A stretch of 64,000 nucleotides of DNA from Micromonospora carbonacea (GTDB taxonomy: Bacteria > Actinomycetota > Actinomycetes > Mycobacteriales > Micromonosporaceae), in NCBI RefSeq assembly GCF_014205165.1, contig NZ_JACHMZ010000001.1, positions 3,826,501-3,890,500 of the forward strand. Direction: 5' to 3'. How positions within the stretch are numbered: position 1 is the stretch's first letter; each line of letters begins with the position of its first letter. Positions 25,547-34,146 of this stretch are shown here, piece after piece. The position numbers and the translations under genes are program-made. The notes below the pieces were generated by a model. That model saw only the letters and a program-made list of their open reading frames with translations, had not been told where the DNA came from and did no database searches.

Positions 25547-25894
25547 GTGTGCCTCCTTCAGGCGGCCGATGGCCCGGACCCGGGCGACCGCGGACTCGCG
25601 TGGTGGGCCAGGACGTGCGTGGACGGCCGGCCGTGGACGCACTGGTGGGGGGCGGGGGCCTCACCCGCCCGGGGACGCCCGCTCAGGGGGCCGGCACGGC
25701 CGGGTCAGGTGTCGGGGCCGGGGCTGCCGGCAGCCGGCGCGGGCCGCGGCCTCGCCGTTCCCCCGTGTGAGTCAGCATGGTGGGTAGCCAACCGCCCGTC
25801 GTATCCGATTCGAGTCGCCGCCACATCCGCAAAGCCCGCCAAGCATTGCGGGACATTTGCCGGCGTCAGTGTAGCGAGGATCAGGACGCGCGAC

Positions 25895-25916
25895 ACCCCT
25901 TAGTCTCGACCCCTAA
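25895..25916. promoter_or_regulatory. Direct repeat in the operon leader, possible activator site
   Basis: ACCCCTTA at 25895-25902 and ACCCCTAA at 25909-25916 are imperfect direct repeats 14 bp apart; on the operon strand they read TTAGGGGT and TAAGGGGT. They lie about 350 bp upstream of the aldolase start. A TACACT hexamer downstream on the minus strand (about 25868-25873) could be a -10 element. Assignment is tentative. Confidence 0.25.
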
Positions 25917-26088
25917 CATCGGCGCAGCCGCCGCGCCGCGACACACCAGCCAACAGATCGACGCCGATCACGCAGGACGACTCCCGGCCGATGGGCCAGA
26001 ACGCGCCCCACGTGCTCAGATGCTGGCCTGAGCCGCACGCCCCCGCCGGCCGCCAGCGCTGCCGGGAGCACCCGAGCAGCCGGGCCGG

Positions 26089-26103
26089 CGACATTTGTCG
26101 ACA
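26089..26103. promoter_or_regulatory. Overlapping palindromes, possible operator
   Basis: CGACATTTGTCG at 26089-26100 (5-bp arms, 2-bp centre) overlaps the perfect palindrome TGTCGACA at 26096-26103. It is located 73 bp beyond the stop of the YjdF-like gene and about 540 bp upstream of the aldolase. Could be a regulator site or chance. Confidence 0.25.
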
Positions 26104-26175
26104 TGACGCCCGTCAATGACAGCGGTAGTCTGAGCAATGCCGGTAAACCATTCGGCCGCACACCGGCGGCGGGGT

Positions 26176-26799
26176 TCAGCCGCGCGCCGCCGGTGGCGGA
26201 AGCTGCCGGTCGTGCAGCCGGCTGAGCAGGGTCAGCGACGTGATCGCGCCGAGCAGCGCCAGGAACATGTCCCACTGGGTGTCCCAGACGTCACCCTGGG
26301 TGGCGAGGAAGTCGTCGGCGGCCGAGCCGCCGGCCACCGCCGCCCACCACTCGATCATCTCGAAGAAGGCGCTGAAGGCCAGGCAGGCGCAGACCACGAG
26401 CGGGGCGAGCCAGCGGCTGCCCCGCAGCGGCGAGCGGCGGACCAGGATCTCCCGGACCAGGATGGCCGGCACGAAGCCCTGCGCGAAGTGCCCGAGCCGG
26501 TCGTACGGGTTGCGGGACAGGTCGAACAGGTCGCGCGCCCAGTCGCCCAGCGGGGTGCGCGCGTACGTCCAGTGCCCGCCCGCGATGAGGATCAGCGCGT
26601 GGGCCGCGAGCAGGCAGCACAGCAGCGTGCTCAGCGGGAAGCGCCGCCAGGTGAGCAGCACCACCGGCACGCCGACGATCACCCACACCGTCTCCAGCAG
26701 CCAGGTGAGCCGGTCGTACGGCCGGATGCCGGACGCCACCAGCGCCACCAGGACGAGGGCCAGCAGTGCCGGGGGAAGGACCGCACGCGCTCGGGACAC
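26176..26799 (-). CDS. DUF2238 (YjdF-like) integral membrane protein
   Basis: 207 residues with about six membrane helices. The conserved YjdF/DUF2238 blocks are present: HWTYARTPLGDWARDLFDLSRN, YDRLGHFAQGFVPAILVREIL, FEMIEWWAA and GDVWDTQWDMFLALLGA. The family is widespread in bacteria and of unknown function. The start at 26799 directly precedes a hydrophobic helix. It is monocistronic; neighbours give no hint of its role. Confidence 0.88.
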   Translation of the reverse strand: MSRARAVLPPALLALVLVALVASGIRPYDRLTWLLETVWVIVGVPVVLLTWRRFPLSTLLCCLLAAHALILIAGGHWTYARTPLGDWARDLFDLSRNPYDRLGHFAQGFVPAILVREILVRRSPLRGSRWLAPLVVCACLAFSAFFEMIEWWAAVAGGSAADDFLATQGDVWDTQWDMFLALLGAITSLTLLSRLHDRQLPPPAARG

Positions 26800-26932
26800 C
26801 GACGACCGCCTGTTCGGTTGGGCCAGGCCGGCAGCCGCCGGTCGGTCGCCGACGATATCCCCTGCTGATCGGTCACTCAGCGGCAGGGCAGCGGGGCGCC
26901 GGGGTCGGCGGCAGGGCTGGCGAGCGCCGGGG

Positions 26933-27130
26933 TCAGCGGCCCAAGGCGGAGCCCGCCTTCACGGCGGCCACGAAGCCGCCCCACGCCGCCGGGCCGAAGG
27001 CCAGGGCCGGGCCCGCCACGTCCTTGGAATCGCGTACGCCGACCGCGTCGCCGCCGAGCCGCACCTCCACGCAGTTGGCATTGTCGGAGCTGCGGGACGA
27101 CTTGAACCAGTCACGACGAGGGGCGCTCAC
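26933..27130 (-). CDS. DUF397 domain protein, copy 1 (solitary)
   Basis: 65 residues. RRDWFKSSRSSDNANCVEVRLGG and GVRDSKDVAGPALAFGPAAW are the DUF397 signature (W-x-K-S-S-x-S, NCVEV, VRDSKD). These small proteins pair with DUF5753-type XRE regulators in actinomycetes, possibly as antitoxin- or inhibitor-like partners. The GTG at 27130 is preferred because it matches the start of copy 2. No XRE gene precedes it, unlike copy 2; a 15-bp palindrome lies just upstream. The central segments are nearly identical to copy 2. Confidence 0.82.
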   Translation of the reverse strand: MSAPRRDWFKSSRSSDNANCVEVRLGGDAVGVRDSKDVAGPALAFGPAAWGGFVAAVKAGSALGR

Positions 27131-27143
27131 GTCATCTACCGAC

Positions 27144-27158
27144 AAGGGAACGTCCCTT
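27144..27158. promoter_or_regulatory. Palindrome upstream of solitary DUF397 gene
   Basis: AAGGGA ACG TCCCTT, a perfect 6-3-6 inverted repeat, begins 14 bp upstream of the GTG of DUF397 copy 1. Its position is right for an operator over the promoter or ribosome site, or for a small RNA hairpin controlling translation. Confidence 0.4.
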
Positions 27159-27328
27159 GAGAAAGTGCGGCCAGCAGGCGATGAATCAGTTGCGAGTGAG
27201 CCCGGTTCCACGGTCTGCCCTTCCGCAAGAGTGGCGGACCGCCAAGGTAACTGATCAGGCGCTACACACCCACTATCCGAAACCTGACATCGGCTCGCCG
27301 AAGTGTGGCAACGACCACGCACAGTCCG

Positions 27329-27523
27329 TTAGAGGCGGGGCCCGCCCAGCTTGATCGCGAGGGTGAAGCTGGCCCAGGAAGCGGCGACGAAGGCCAGGGT
27401 GGGGCCGCTGGGGTCCTTGGAGTCACGCACGTCGACCGCGTCGCCGCCGAGCCGCACCTCCACGCAGTTGGCGTTGCTGGAGCTGCGGGACGACTTGAAC
27501 CAGTCACGACGAGAAGCGCTCAC
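27329..27523 (-). CDS. DUF397 domain protein, copy 2 (paired with XRE)
   Basis: 64 residues: RRDWFKSSRSSSNANCVEV, RLGGDAVDVRDSKDPSGPTLAF. The GTG at 27523 overlaps the XRE gene stop in ATGACGTGA, with AAGGAG just upstream inside the regulator gene. Translational coupling with the regulator is clear. Compared with copy 1 it differs mainly after residue 45. Confidence 0.88.
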   Translation of the reverse strand: MSASRRDWFKSSRSSSNANCVEVRLGGDAVDVRDSKDPSGPTLAFVAASWASFTLAIKLGGPRL

Positions 27524-28428
27524 GTCATCTCCTTGGCGATGCGGCGGATCAGGTCGACCGACGCGTCCGAGCCTAACGCGAGTTCCCGGGTCTCGGCGAA
27601 GGTGACGAGGTAGTCGGTCACCCGCACCGACTGGTCGACGATGTCGATGGAGGTCAGGATCTCCTGCCAGACCAGGTCGGGCAGCCGGGGCGAGGGAAAC
27701 GACAGGATCTCGAACGGCCCGCCGAACGCGGGGTGCGCCCCGGCGCTGAACGGCAGCACCCGCACCTCGATCTGCTCCGGCCGCTCGGTGGCCAGCCGGA
27801 CGAGGTGGTCGAGCTGGCGGCGCATCACCTGCGGGCCGCCGACCTGCTGGCGCAACGCGCCCTCGCTGAGCAGGGCGGACACCCGCAGCGGGTGCGCGCC
27901 GTCGAGGCGCGCCTGCCGGGCCATCCGCACGGCCACCCGCCGCTCGACCTCGGTCAGCCGGATCGTGGTGGTGCCGCCCCGGATCACCGCGCGGGCGTAC
28001 TCCTCGGTCTGCAACAGGCCGTGGATCGCCTCGGGGTGGAAGCTGCGGATGTGCTCCGCGCCGGCCTCGTAGCCGAGGAAGCGCAGGAACTCCGCCGGAA
28101 AGAGCTGCGCGTACTCGTGCCACCAGCCGCGCCGGGCCGCGCCCGCCCGGAGCTGCTCCAGCTCGGCCGCGTCGTCGGGCTCGAACTCGTACGCCTCGAT
28201 CATCTGCGCCAGCCGGCGGGCGGGCAGCTTGACCCGGCCCGACTCCACCCCGGAGACGTACGCCTGGATGATGCCGATGGCGCGACCGGCCGCCGCCGCG
28301 GTGAAGCCGACCTCCTCGCGGCGCTGGCGCAGCCGGATGCCCAGCTCCCACGCCTGCACGACCGGCGACGACTCCAACTGCGACAGTGCCGCGCGCGGAC
28401 CGGACGGCCCCGGGGATCCTGCGGCCAT
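27520..28428 (-). CDS. XRE-family regulator with DUF5753 domain
   Basis: 302 residues. An N-terminal helix-turn-helix (LGIRLRQRREEVGFTAAAAG, then YVSGVESGRVKLP) is followed by the DUF5753 ligand/partner domain with LLQTEEYARAVI, LRVSALLSEGALRQQVGGP and EIEVRVLPF-like text (residues about 100-290). Such regulators control morphology or secondary metabolism in streptomycetes and bind a DUF397 partner. The ATG at 28428 has GAAGGAGG upstream. The divergent gene at 28554 and the palindrome between them suggest autoregulation. Confidence 0.9.
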   Translation of the reverse strand: MAAGSPGPSGPRAALSQLESSPVVQAWELGIRLRQRREEVGFTAAAAGRAIGIIQAYVSGVESGRVKLPARRLAQMIEAYEFEPDDAAELEQLRAGAARRGWWHEYAQLFPAEFLRFLGYEAGAEHIRSFHPEAIHGLLQTEEYARAVIRGGTTTIRLTEVERRVAVRMARQARLDGAHPLRVSALLSEGALRQQVGGPQVMRRQLDHLVRLATERPEQIEVRVLPFSAGAHPAFGGPFEILSFPSPRLPDLVWQEILTSIDIVDQSVRVTDYLVTFAETRELALGSDASVDLIRRIAKEMT

Positions 28429-28480
28429 GCTTCCTCCTTCGCCGACCACCAACATCGACCACGAGTATTCAGCCCGACAC

Positions 28481-28494
28481 GCTTGATATCAAGC
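28481..28494. promoter_or_regulatory. Palindromic operator candidate between XRE gene and divergent gene
   Basis: GCTTGATATCAAGC is a perfect 14-bp palindrome in the 125-bp gap between the XRE regulator (starts 28428) and the divergent small gene (starts 28554). AT-rich centre, intergenic location and the nearby DNA-binding gene make it a good candidate XRE binding site controlling both. Confidence 0.55.
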
Positions 28495-28553
28495 TACCCG
28501 CCGTGCATTCTCAGGAACATCAGTCAGGCCGTCGATGGCGAGGGAGCAGCACC

Positions 28554-28898
28554 ATGTCGTACGCGGGTCGGTGGGTCCACCAGGAGGAGAAGGTTCCGCA
28601 CGCGTTCTCGCTGTGCCGGGTGCTCGACGCCGGCACCTTCGAGCAGTCCTACGACCTGCTCGGCGTCGTCCAGGTCACCGTGGACCGGCGGTACCCGCAG
28701 CAGCTACCCGCCAACCTGCGGCCGTGGGCGTTGGCCACCCTCGCCACCGGCGGATACGGCTTCGGCCGCTTCTACGCCGCGTACAGCACCCTCGACGACG
28801 ACGGCGAGCCCGACCGGGCCCTCGCCGAGGAGTACATCGACTGGTCCGGCACCGGCGTCCTCGCCCCGGCGCAGCCGGACGCCGCCGGGCCGGCCTGA
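28554..28898 (+). CDS. Hypothetical protein, 114 residues
   Basis: I do not recognise this protein. It has many aromatic residues (GRWVHQEEKVPHAFSLCRV, RYPQQLPANLRPW, GYGFGRFYAAYSTL), an acidic C-terminal third, no signal peptide and no membrane helix. GAGGGA lies 8 nt before the ATG at 28554. It diverges from the XRE/DUF397 unit across a palindrome and may be its regulatory target, or the third part of that system. Confidence 0.62.
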   Translation: MSYAGRWVHQEEKVPHAFSLCRVLDAGTFEQSYDLLGVVQVTVDRRYPQQLPANLRPWALATLATGGYGFGRFYAAYSTLDDDGEPDRALAEEYIDWSGTGVLAPAQPDAAGPA

Positions 28899-28976
28899 TC
28901 CCGCCGGGCGGGCGGCTCCGGTACAGCAGGCACTACTTTCCGGCCCCGACGGTGCCGCCGGCCCGCCGCCGTGCCC

Positions 28977-29078
28977 TACTGTCGCTGCTGTCCCACCGGG
29001 ACGCCCTGCTGTCACGGCCGTGCCACGGGGCACCGCTGCCCTCCCCCGGGGGCAGTGCTGTCGCTGCCGTTCCACGGA
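28977..29078. repeat. Three 23-bp direct repeats upstream of a histidine kinase gene
   Basis: Repeats at 28977-28999, 29007-29029 and 29056-29078 share the pattern T(A/G)CTGTC(G/A)C(T/G)GC(T/C)GTnCCAC(C/G)G. The spacing start to start is 30 and 49 bp. They fill the gap between the small hypothetical gene and the kinase gene; the last ends 11 bp before the kinase ATG. They could be binding sites for the cognate response regulator or translation-control elements. Confidence 0.5.
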
Positions 29079-29089
29079 AGGAGGCGAGG

Positions 29090-30361
29090 ATGCCGCCGGA
29101 CGAGCACGACCCGCCCGGCGGGGCCGCGGCCCGCCGGTGGGCGCCCGCCGCCCGGGTCCGCCTCAGCGTCGACGCCCTGGAACGCCTCGTCGGCGGGCTC
29201 GGCACCGCCGTCCTGGCCCTGTCCACCCTGGCCCTGCTGACCGTCACGGCGCTGGCCTGCCTGGTCGGCGTGGGCCTGCCGGCGGTGCCGTACGCGCTGC
29301 GGGCGCTGCGCGCCGTCGCCGACCGGGAACGCGACAGGCTGTCCCGTACCGGCCCGGTCATCGCCGCCGGGCTGCCGACGCCGCAGACCCTGCGGTCCGC
29401 CGTGGCCGACCCGACCGTCCGGCGGGAGGCGCGCTGGCTGGTCACGCACGCCACCCTGGGGCTGTTCCTCGGCCTGCTCGGGCTGACGCTGCCGATCAAT
29501 GTGCTGCGCGACGGCACGTTTCCGCTCTGGTGGCGGCTGCTGCCGGCGGGCGAGGCGACCTCGGCGCTGGGCTTCCCCGTCGTGACCGACACCGCCGGGG
29601 CGCTCGGGGTCGGCCTGTTCGGCCTCGGCTGGCTGGCCCTCGTCGGCTACGCCACGCCCACCCTGGCCCGCCTCCAGGAGCTGCCCGGCCGCCGACTGCT
29701 CCCGCCCGATCCCGACGCCGACCTGGTGCTGCGCGTCGCCGAGCTGACCGCGACCCGGGCCGCCGCGCTCGACGCCCACGCCGCCGAGCTGCGGCGCATC
29801 GAGCGGGCCCTGCACGACGGCACGCAGAACCGCATCGTCGGCGTCACCGTGCTGCTCGGCGCGGCCCGCCGGGCGGTGACCCGCGACCCCGCCGACGCCG
29901 ACGCCCTCCTGGAACGGGCGCAACGCGCCGCCGAGGACGCCCTCGCCGAGCTGCGCGCGGTCGTCCGTGGCATCCTGCCGCCCGTGCTCACCGACCGCAG
30001 CCTGCCCGACGCGCTGCTGTCGCTGGCCGCCACCTGCCCCGTCCCGGCCCGCGTCGACGCGGACGTGCCCGGCCGGTGCGCCGCCTCCGTCGAGGCCACG
30101 GCATACTTCGTGGCCGCCGAGGCGCTGACCAACGTCGCCCGGCACAGCGGGGCGCGACGGGCCACGGTGACCGTACGCCGCGTCGCCGACCGGCTGCGCG
30201 TCACGATCGTCGACGACGGTCGCGGCGGCGCGGACGAGCACGCCGGTTCGGGGCTGTCCGGCATCCGGCGGCGCGCCGAGGCACACGACGGGAAACTGAC
30301 CCTGACCAGCCCGCCGGGCGGTCCGACCACCGTGGAGGTGGACCTGCCGTGCGGATCGTGA
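29090..30361 (+). CDS. Two-component sensor histidine kinase (HisKA_3 / NarL-type)
   Basis: 423 residues. The N-terminal 200 residues contain about four membrane helices (for example LGTAVLALSTLALLTVTALA and TLGLFLGLLGLTLP). The dimerisation/phosphoacceptor helix contains ERALHDGTQNRIVG with the His, followed by the HATPase_c domain: EALTNVARHSGA (N-box), IVDDGRGG and GSGLSGIRRRAEAHDG (G-boxes). It belongs to the DesK/NarX-like group. ATG at 29090 with AAGGAGG. The response regulator gene overlaps by 13 bp. The signal is unknown. Confidence 0.92.
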   Translation: MPPDEHDPPGGAAARRWAPAARVRLSVDALERLVGGLGTAVLALSTLALLTVTALACLVGVGLPAVPYALRALRAVADRERDRLSRTGPVIAAGLPTPQTLRSAVADPTVRREARWLVTHATLGLFLGLLGLTLPINVLRDGTFPLWWRLLPAGEATSALGFPVVTDTAGALGVGLFGLGWLALVGYATPTLARLQELPGRRLLPPDPDADLVLRVAELTATRAAALDAHAAELRRIERALHDGTQNRIVGVTVLLGAARRAVTRDPADADALLERAQRAAEDALAELRAVVRGILPPVLTDRSLPDALLSLAATCPVPARVDADVPGRCAASVEATAYFVAAEALTNVARHSGARRATVTVRRVADRLRVTIVDDGRGGADEHAGSGLSGIRRRAEAHDGKLTLTSPPGGPTTVEVDLPCGS

Positions 30362-30999
30362 TCGCCGAGGACGACGCGCTGCTGCGCGAAGGGCTGGCGC
30401 TGCTGCTGCGCGCCGAGTCCCTGGACGTCGTCGCCACCGCCGACAACCCGACCACGTTCCTCGCCGCCATCGACGCGCACTCCCCCGACGTGGCGATCGT
30501 CGACGTGCGGATGCCGCCGACCCACACCGACGAGGGGATCGTCGCCGCCGTCGAGGCCCGCCGCCGGCAGCCCGGCCTCGCCGTCCTGGTGCTCTCCGCG
30601 TACGTCGAGCAGGCGTTCGCCACCGACCTGCTCGCCCGGGGCGGGGCCGGGCTCGGCTACCTGCTCAAGGAGCGGGTGGGCCGGGTCGAGGAGTTCCTGG
30701 TCGCCCTGCGCCGGGTGGCCGGCGGCGGCACGGCCATCGACCCGGACGTGGTCGCGCAGTTGCTGGTCCGCAGCCGCCCCGACACCCGGCTGGACCGGCT
30801 CAGCCCCCGCGAGCGCGACGTGCTGGCGCTGATGGCCGAGGGGCTGGGCAACGCGGCCATCGCGGAGCGGCTCTTCGTCACCGACGGGGCCGTGCACAAG
30901 CACATCCGCAGCATCTTCGCCAAGCTCGACCTCCCGCCCACGGACCGCACGGACCGCCGCGTCGCCGCCGTCCTGCACTACCTCAACACCCCCACCTGA
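30349..30999 (+). CDS. LuxR/NarL-family response regulator
   Basis: 216 residues. Receiver domain: acidic pair EDDALL near the start, phosphoacceptor in VAIVDVRMPP (Asp about residue 51), Thr/Ser in VLSAY and Lys in YLLKERVG. C-terminal LuxR-type helix-turn-helix LSPRERDVLALMAEGLGNAAIAERLFV. The GTG at 30349 lies inside the kinase gene, so the two are coupled. Regulated genes may include its own operon through the repeats at 28977-29078. Confidence 0.93.
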   Translation: MRIVIAEDDALLREGLALLLRAESLDVVATADNPTTFLAAIDAHSPDVAIVDVRMPPTHTDEGIVAAVEARRRQPGLAVLVLSAYVEQAFATDLLARGGAGLGYLLKERVGRVEEFLVALRRVAGGGTAIDPDVVAQLLVRSRPDTRLDRLSPRERDVLALMAEGLGNAAIAERLFVTDGAVHKHIRSIFAKLDLPPTDRTDRRVAAVLHYLNTPT

Positions 31000-31049
31000 C
31001 CCCCACCACCCTTCCCCCTCCTACCCCGCCCCACCCCCACCCCCGCCCT

Positions 31050-31109
31050 GGTGATCAAGAGGTTCGCGTCACGCCGAAGATCAAAGTTGATGCGAACCTC
31101 TTGATCACC
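31050..31109. repeat. REP-like 22-bp hairpin element
   Basis: Left arm 31050-31071 and right arm 31088-31109 form an 18-bp perfect stem (GGTGATCAAGAGGTTCGC and its complement) extended by four more pairs including one G-T. The 16-nt loop contains GAAGATCAAAG. It lies 51 bp after the response regulator stop. I recall similar GTGATCAAGAGGTT repeats being dispersed between genes in Micromonosporaceae genomes; here it may also terminate transcription. Confidence 0.7.
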
Positions 31110-31222
31110 GCCGTTGGCGCGGTCGGCGCGGTCGGCGGTGGGTGTTCGTGGGCGGCGTGGGGGTGGGTTGTCGCGGTTATTACGATGAGTGCTCGTCGAT
31201 ATCGCGCTTCGGGGGGATTCGC

Positions 31223-32346
31223 GTGTCATCTTCCGGATCCGGAGGAAGGCGGGGCCGGCGCAGGCCACGGGTGCCACCGCCGACGGACACGCCGAAAGGC
31301 TCGCCGGCGGGCACGCCGCCGGGCCCCCGGGAGCCCGGCCCGGCCAGCCCGCCGCAGCCGCCGCCGACACCGGCCTCCGGGGCCGGGCGGGCGGCCCCCG
31401 AGAGCGGCCCGACGACGCCCGGGGCCACGCCGGAGCGCGCCAGGGAGCAGACCGGGGGGCCGCCGGAGCGCGCCACGGAGCAGACCGGGGGGCCGCCGGC
31501 CCAGTTCTCCCGCCGTGCCGTGCTGTGGGCGGCCGGCGGCGGCCTGGCCAGCGCGGTCGTCGGCGCGGTGGTCGCCGAGGTGGCCAGCCGGCTCACCTCC
31601 CCCGACCAGGCGGTGCGCGACGACCGGGCGGTCGAGGCGGCGAAGCAGTCGGCCGCGCAGCAGAAGCCGCCCCTGTCCGTCAACGCCTACTACTACGACC
31701 GTTCCGACGACGCCTCCGTCTGCCTGTTTCCGGTGCCGCTGACCGGCGAGCAGCGGCACCGCCTGCTCGACCTGCCGAGGACCCCGACCACCGTGACCGA
31801 CCTGGCCGCCGCGGGCGACGGCGTCGACACCGTGTACCCGGGCGACCAGCGGCACCCGTACCGGCTGTTCACCCGGGTCCGGCTGTCGGTGGTCGGCCAG
31901 TGGACCGGCCCGGTGTTCGTGACCCAGATCCGGGCCCGGGTGCAGCGGCGCTCCGCGCCGCTGTCCGGCGCGTACGTGTTCGAGGGGAGCCAGGGCGGCG
32001 GGGAGCCGCTGAAGATCGGCTTCGACCTGGACGAGCCGGACAGCATCGCGCGGGTCGTCACGGAGAAGCTCGAACTCGGTGCGGCGTACGTGGACGGGCA
32101 CTCGCTGACGCTGTCGCCGGGCGAGCCGCTCACCGTGGACGTGCAGGCGCAGACGGACCGGTCGTACTGCGAGTGGGTCATCGAGCTGGACGTCGACCTC
32201 GGCGGCGAGCGGCGGGTGCTCACCGTCGACGACGACGGCCGGCCGTTCCGCAGCAGCAGCCTCGCCCGCAACTACCAGGAGCGGTACTACGCGAAGATCA
32301 CGGGCGGCTGGGGGGCCGACGGCCCCGGGGCCTTCGAGGGCCGGTC

Positions 32347-32350
<4 letters not shown>
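31223..32350 (+). CDS. Proline-rich membrane-anchored or Tat-exported protein of unknown function
   Basis: 375 residues. Residues 1-95 are a low-complexity Gly/Pro/Arg region with a repeated E-Q-T-G-G-P-P element. It is followed by FSRRAVLWAAGGG and a hydrophobic helix of about 20 residues, which reads as a Tat-type or uncleaved anchor. The remaining 230 residues are a beta-rich domain with YYYDRSDDASVCLFP, VFVTQIRARV and DRSYCEWVIELDVDLGG; no family recognised. The GTG at 31223 is preceded by a G-run. The stop overlaps the next gene by 4 nt; both are likely exported and may form a complex. Confidence 0.7.
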
Positions 32351-33258
<908 letters not shown>

Positions 33259-33283
33259 CCGGGGCGGCGCGGGACGGGCGCAC

Positions 33284-33350
33284 GCCGGCCGGGCGAGGCA
33301 CGCGGCGGCGGGGCGAGGGCACCCGCCGGCCGGGCGAGGCACGCGGCGGC
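33284..33350. repeat. 26-bp direct repeat, two copies
   Basis: The segments 33284-33309 and 33325-33350 are identical over 26 bp (GCCGGCCGGGCGAGGCACGC at the start) with a 15-bp spacer that is itself similar (GGGGCGAGGGC). It fills the 122-bp gap between the anchored protein gene and the next gene. No function is apparent. Confidence 0.85.
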
Positions 33351-33380
33351 CGGCTCCGGGCGGGTTCCTATGATCCGGTG

Positions 33381-34013
33381 ATGGCGCTGCTGCACCGGGC
33401 GGAGATCCGCCCCACGAAGCTCGAACTGTTGTCGGCCTGGCTGCCCCGTCGTCCGTGGTTCGAGGGGGACGCCGCCGCCGGCGTCGAGCGCGTCGCGGCG
33501 TACCGCTTCGACGACCCCGCCGGGGAGGTGGGGATCGAGACGCTGCTGGTGCGGGCCGGCGACGGGCCGGTGCACCAGCTGCCGCTGACCTACCGGGGCG
33601 CGCCGCTGGGCGGGGCCGACGCGTGGCTCGTCGGCACCTGCGAGCACTCGGTGCTGGGGCCGCGTTGGGTGTACGACGCCTGCGGCGACCCCGTCTACGC
33701 GGCGGCCCTGGCCGGGGCGATCCTCGCCGGCACCGGCCAGGCGCAGGAGTACTTCGAGGTGGACGGTCGGCGCGAGGAGCGGGCGCCGAGCATGGGGATC
33801 GCGGTGGACGGGGCGGGCCTGGCCGGCGCGCCGGGGATCGACGCGATCGACCCGGTCGACGACGGGGATCCGACCCGGATCCTCGCCGGTTCCGTCGAGC
33901 TGGCCGTCCTTCGGCGGGTCGGCGACGATCCCGGCCTGCCCGGCGCCCGGCTGACGGGCACGTGGGAGGGGCAGCCGACGCCGCTGCCGCTGGCGTACGT
34001 GTCGCCGCGCTGA
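33381..34013 (+). CDS. Maltokinase N-terminal cap-like domain protein
   Basis: 210 residues. AEIRPTKLELLSAWLPRRPWF, IETLLVRAGDGPVHQLPLTYRGAPLGG, LVGTCEHSVLGPRWVYDACGDPVYAAAL and LTGTWEGQ are the blocks seen in the cap domain of actinobacterial maltokinase and in stand-alone CG0192-related proteins. The kinase domain itself is absent, so it is not a full maltokinase. The stand-alone family has no settled function. The ATG at 33381 is directly preceded by an in-frame GTG at 33378. Confidence 0.78.
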   Translation: MALLHRAEIRPTKLELLSAWLPRRPWFEGDAAAGVERVAAYRFDDPAGEVGIETLLVRAGDGPVHQLPLTYRGAPLGGADAWLVGTCEHSVLGPRWVYDACGDPVYAAALAGAILAGTGQAQEYFEVDGRREERAPSMGIAVDGAGLAGAPGIDAIDPVDDGDPTRILAGSVELAVLRRVGDDPGLPGARLTGTWEGQPTPLPLAYVSPR

Positions 34014-34098
34014 CCCCGGCCGCCGGCCGCGCCGAGCCGATCCGCCCGCGCCGACCCCGGCCCCGCCCGCCGCGCCGACGCCGGCCCGGACAGCCGGC

Positions 34099-34132
34099 GG
34101 GGCCACCGTCACCGGGCGGTGACGGTGGCCCC
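34099..34132. terminator. Strong bidirectional hairpin terminator
   Basis: Perfect 15-bp stem: GGGGCCACCGTCACC at 34099-34113 and its complement at 34118-34132, with a 4-nt loop GGGC. It sits between the convergent stops of the cap-like gene (34013) and the MFS gene (34147) and should end both transcripts. Confidence 0.88.
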
Positions 34133-34146
34133 GGCATCGGGACGGG

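Larger units (their letters stand above)
25547..26175. other. 629-bp gene-free region upstream of the minus arm
   Basis: No convincing gene is seen. Short open frames here (25705-25896 minus, 25777-26031 plus) lack ribosome sites and recognisable sequence. The part 25770-26000 is visibly less GC-rich than its surroundings, as expected of a regulatory region. It should hold the promoter of the aldolase-led operon and perhaps the 3' untranslated end of the YjdF-like gene. Two repeat features within it are listed separately. Confidence 0.6.

Noticed and set aside
25705..26031. Small open frames on both strands in the leader region of the minus arm
   Set aside because: No ribosome site, no recognisable sequence, and codon usage unlike neighbouring genes.
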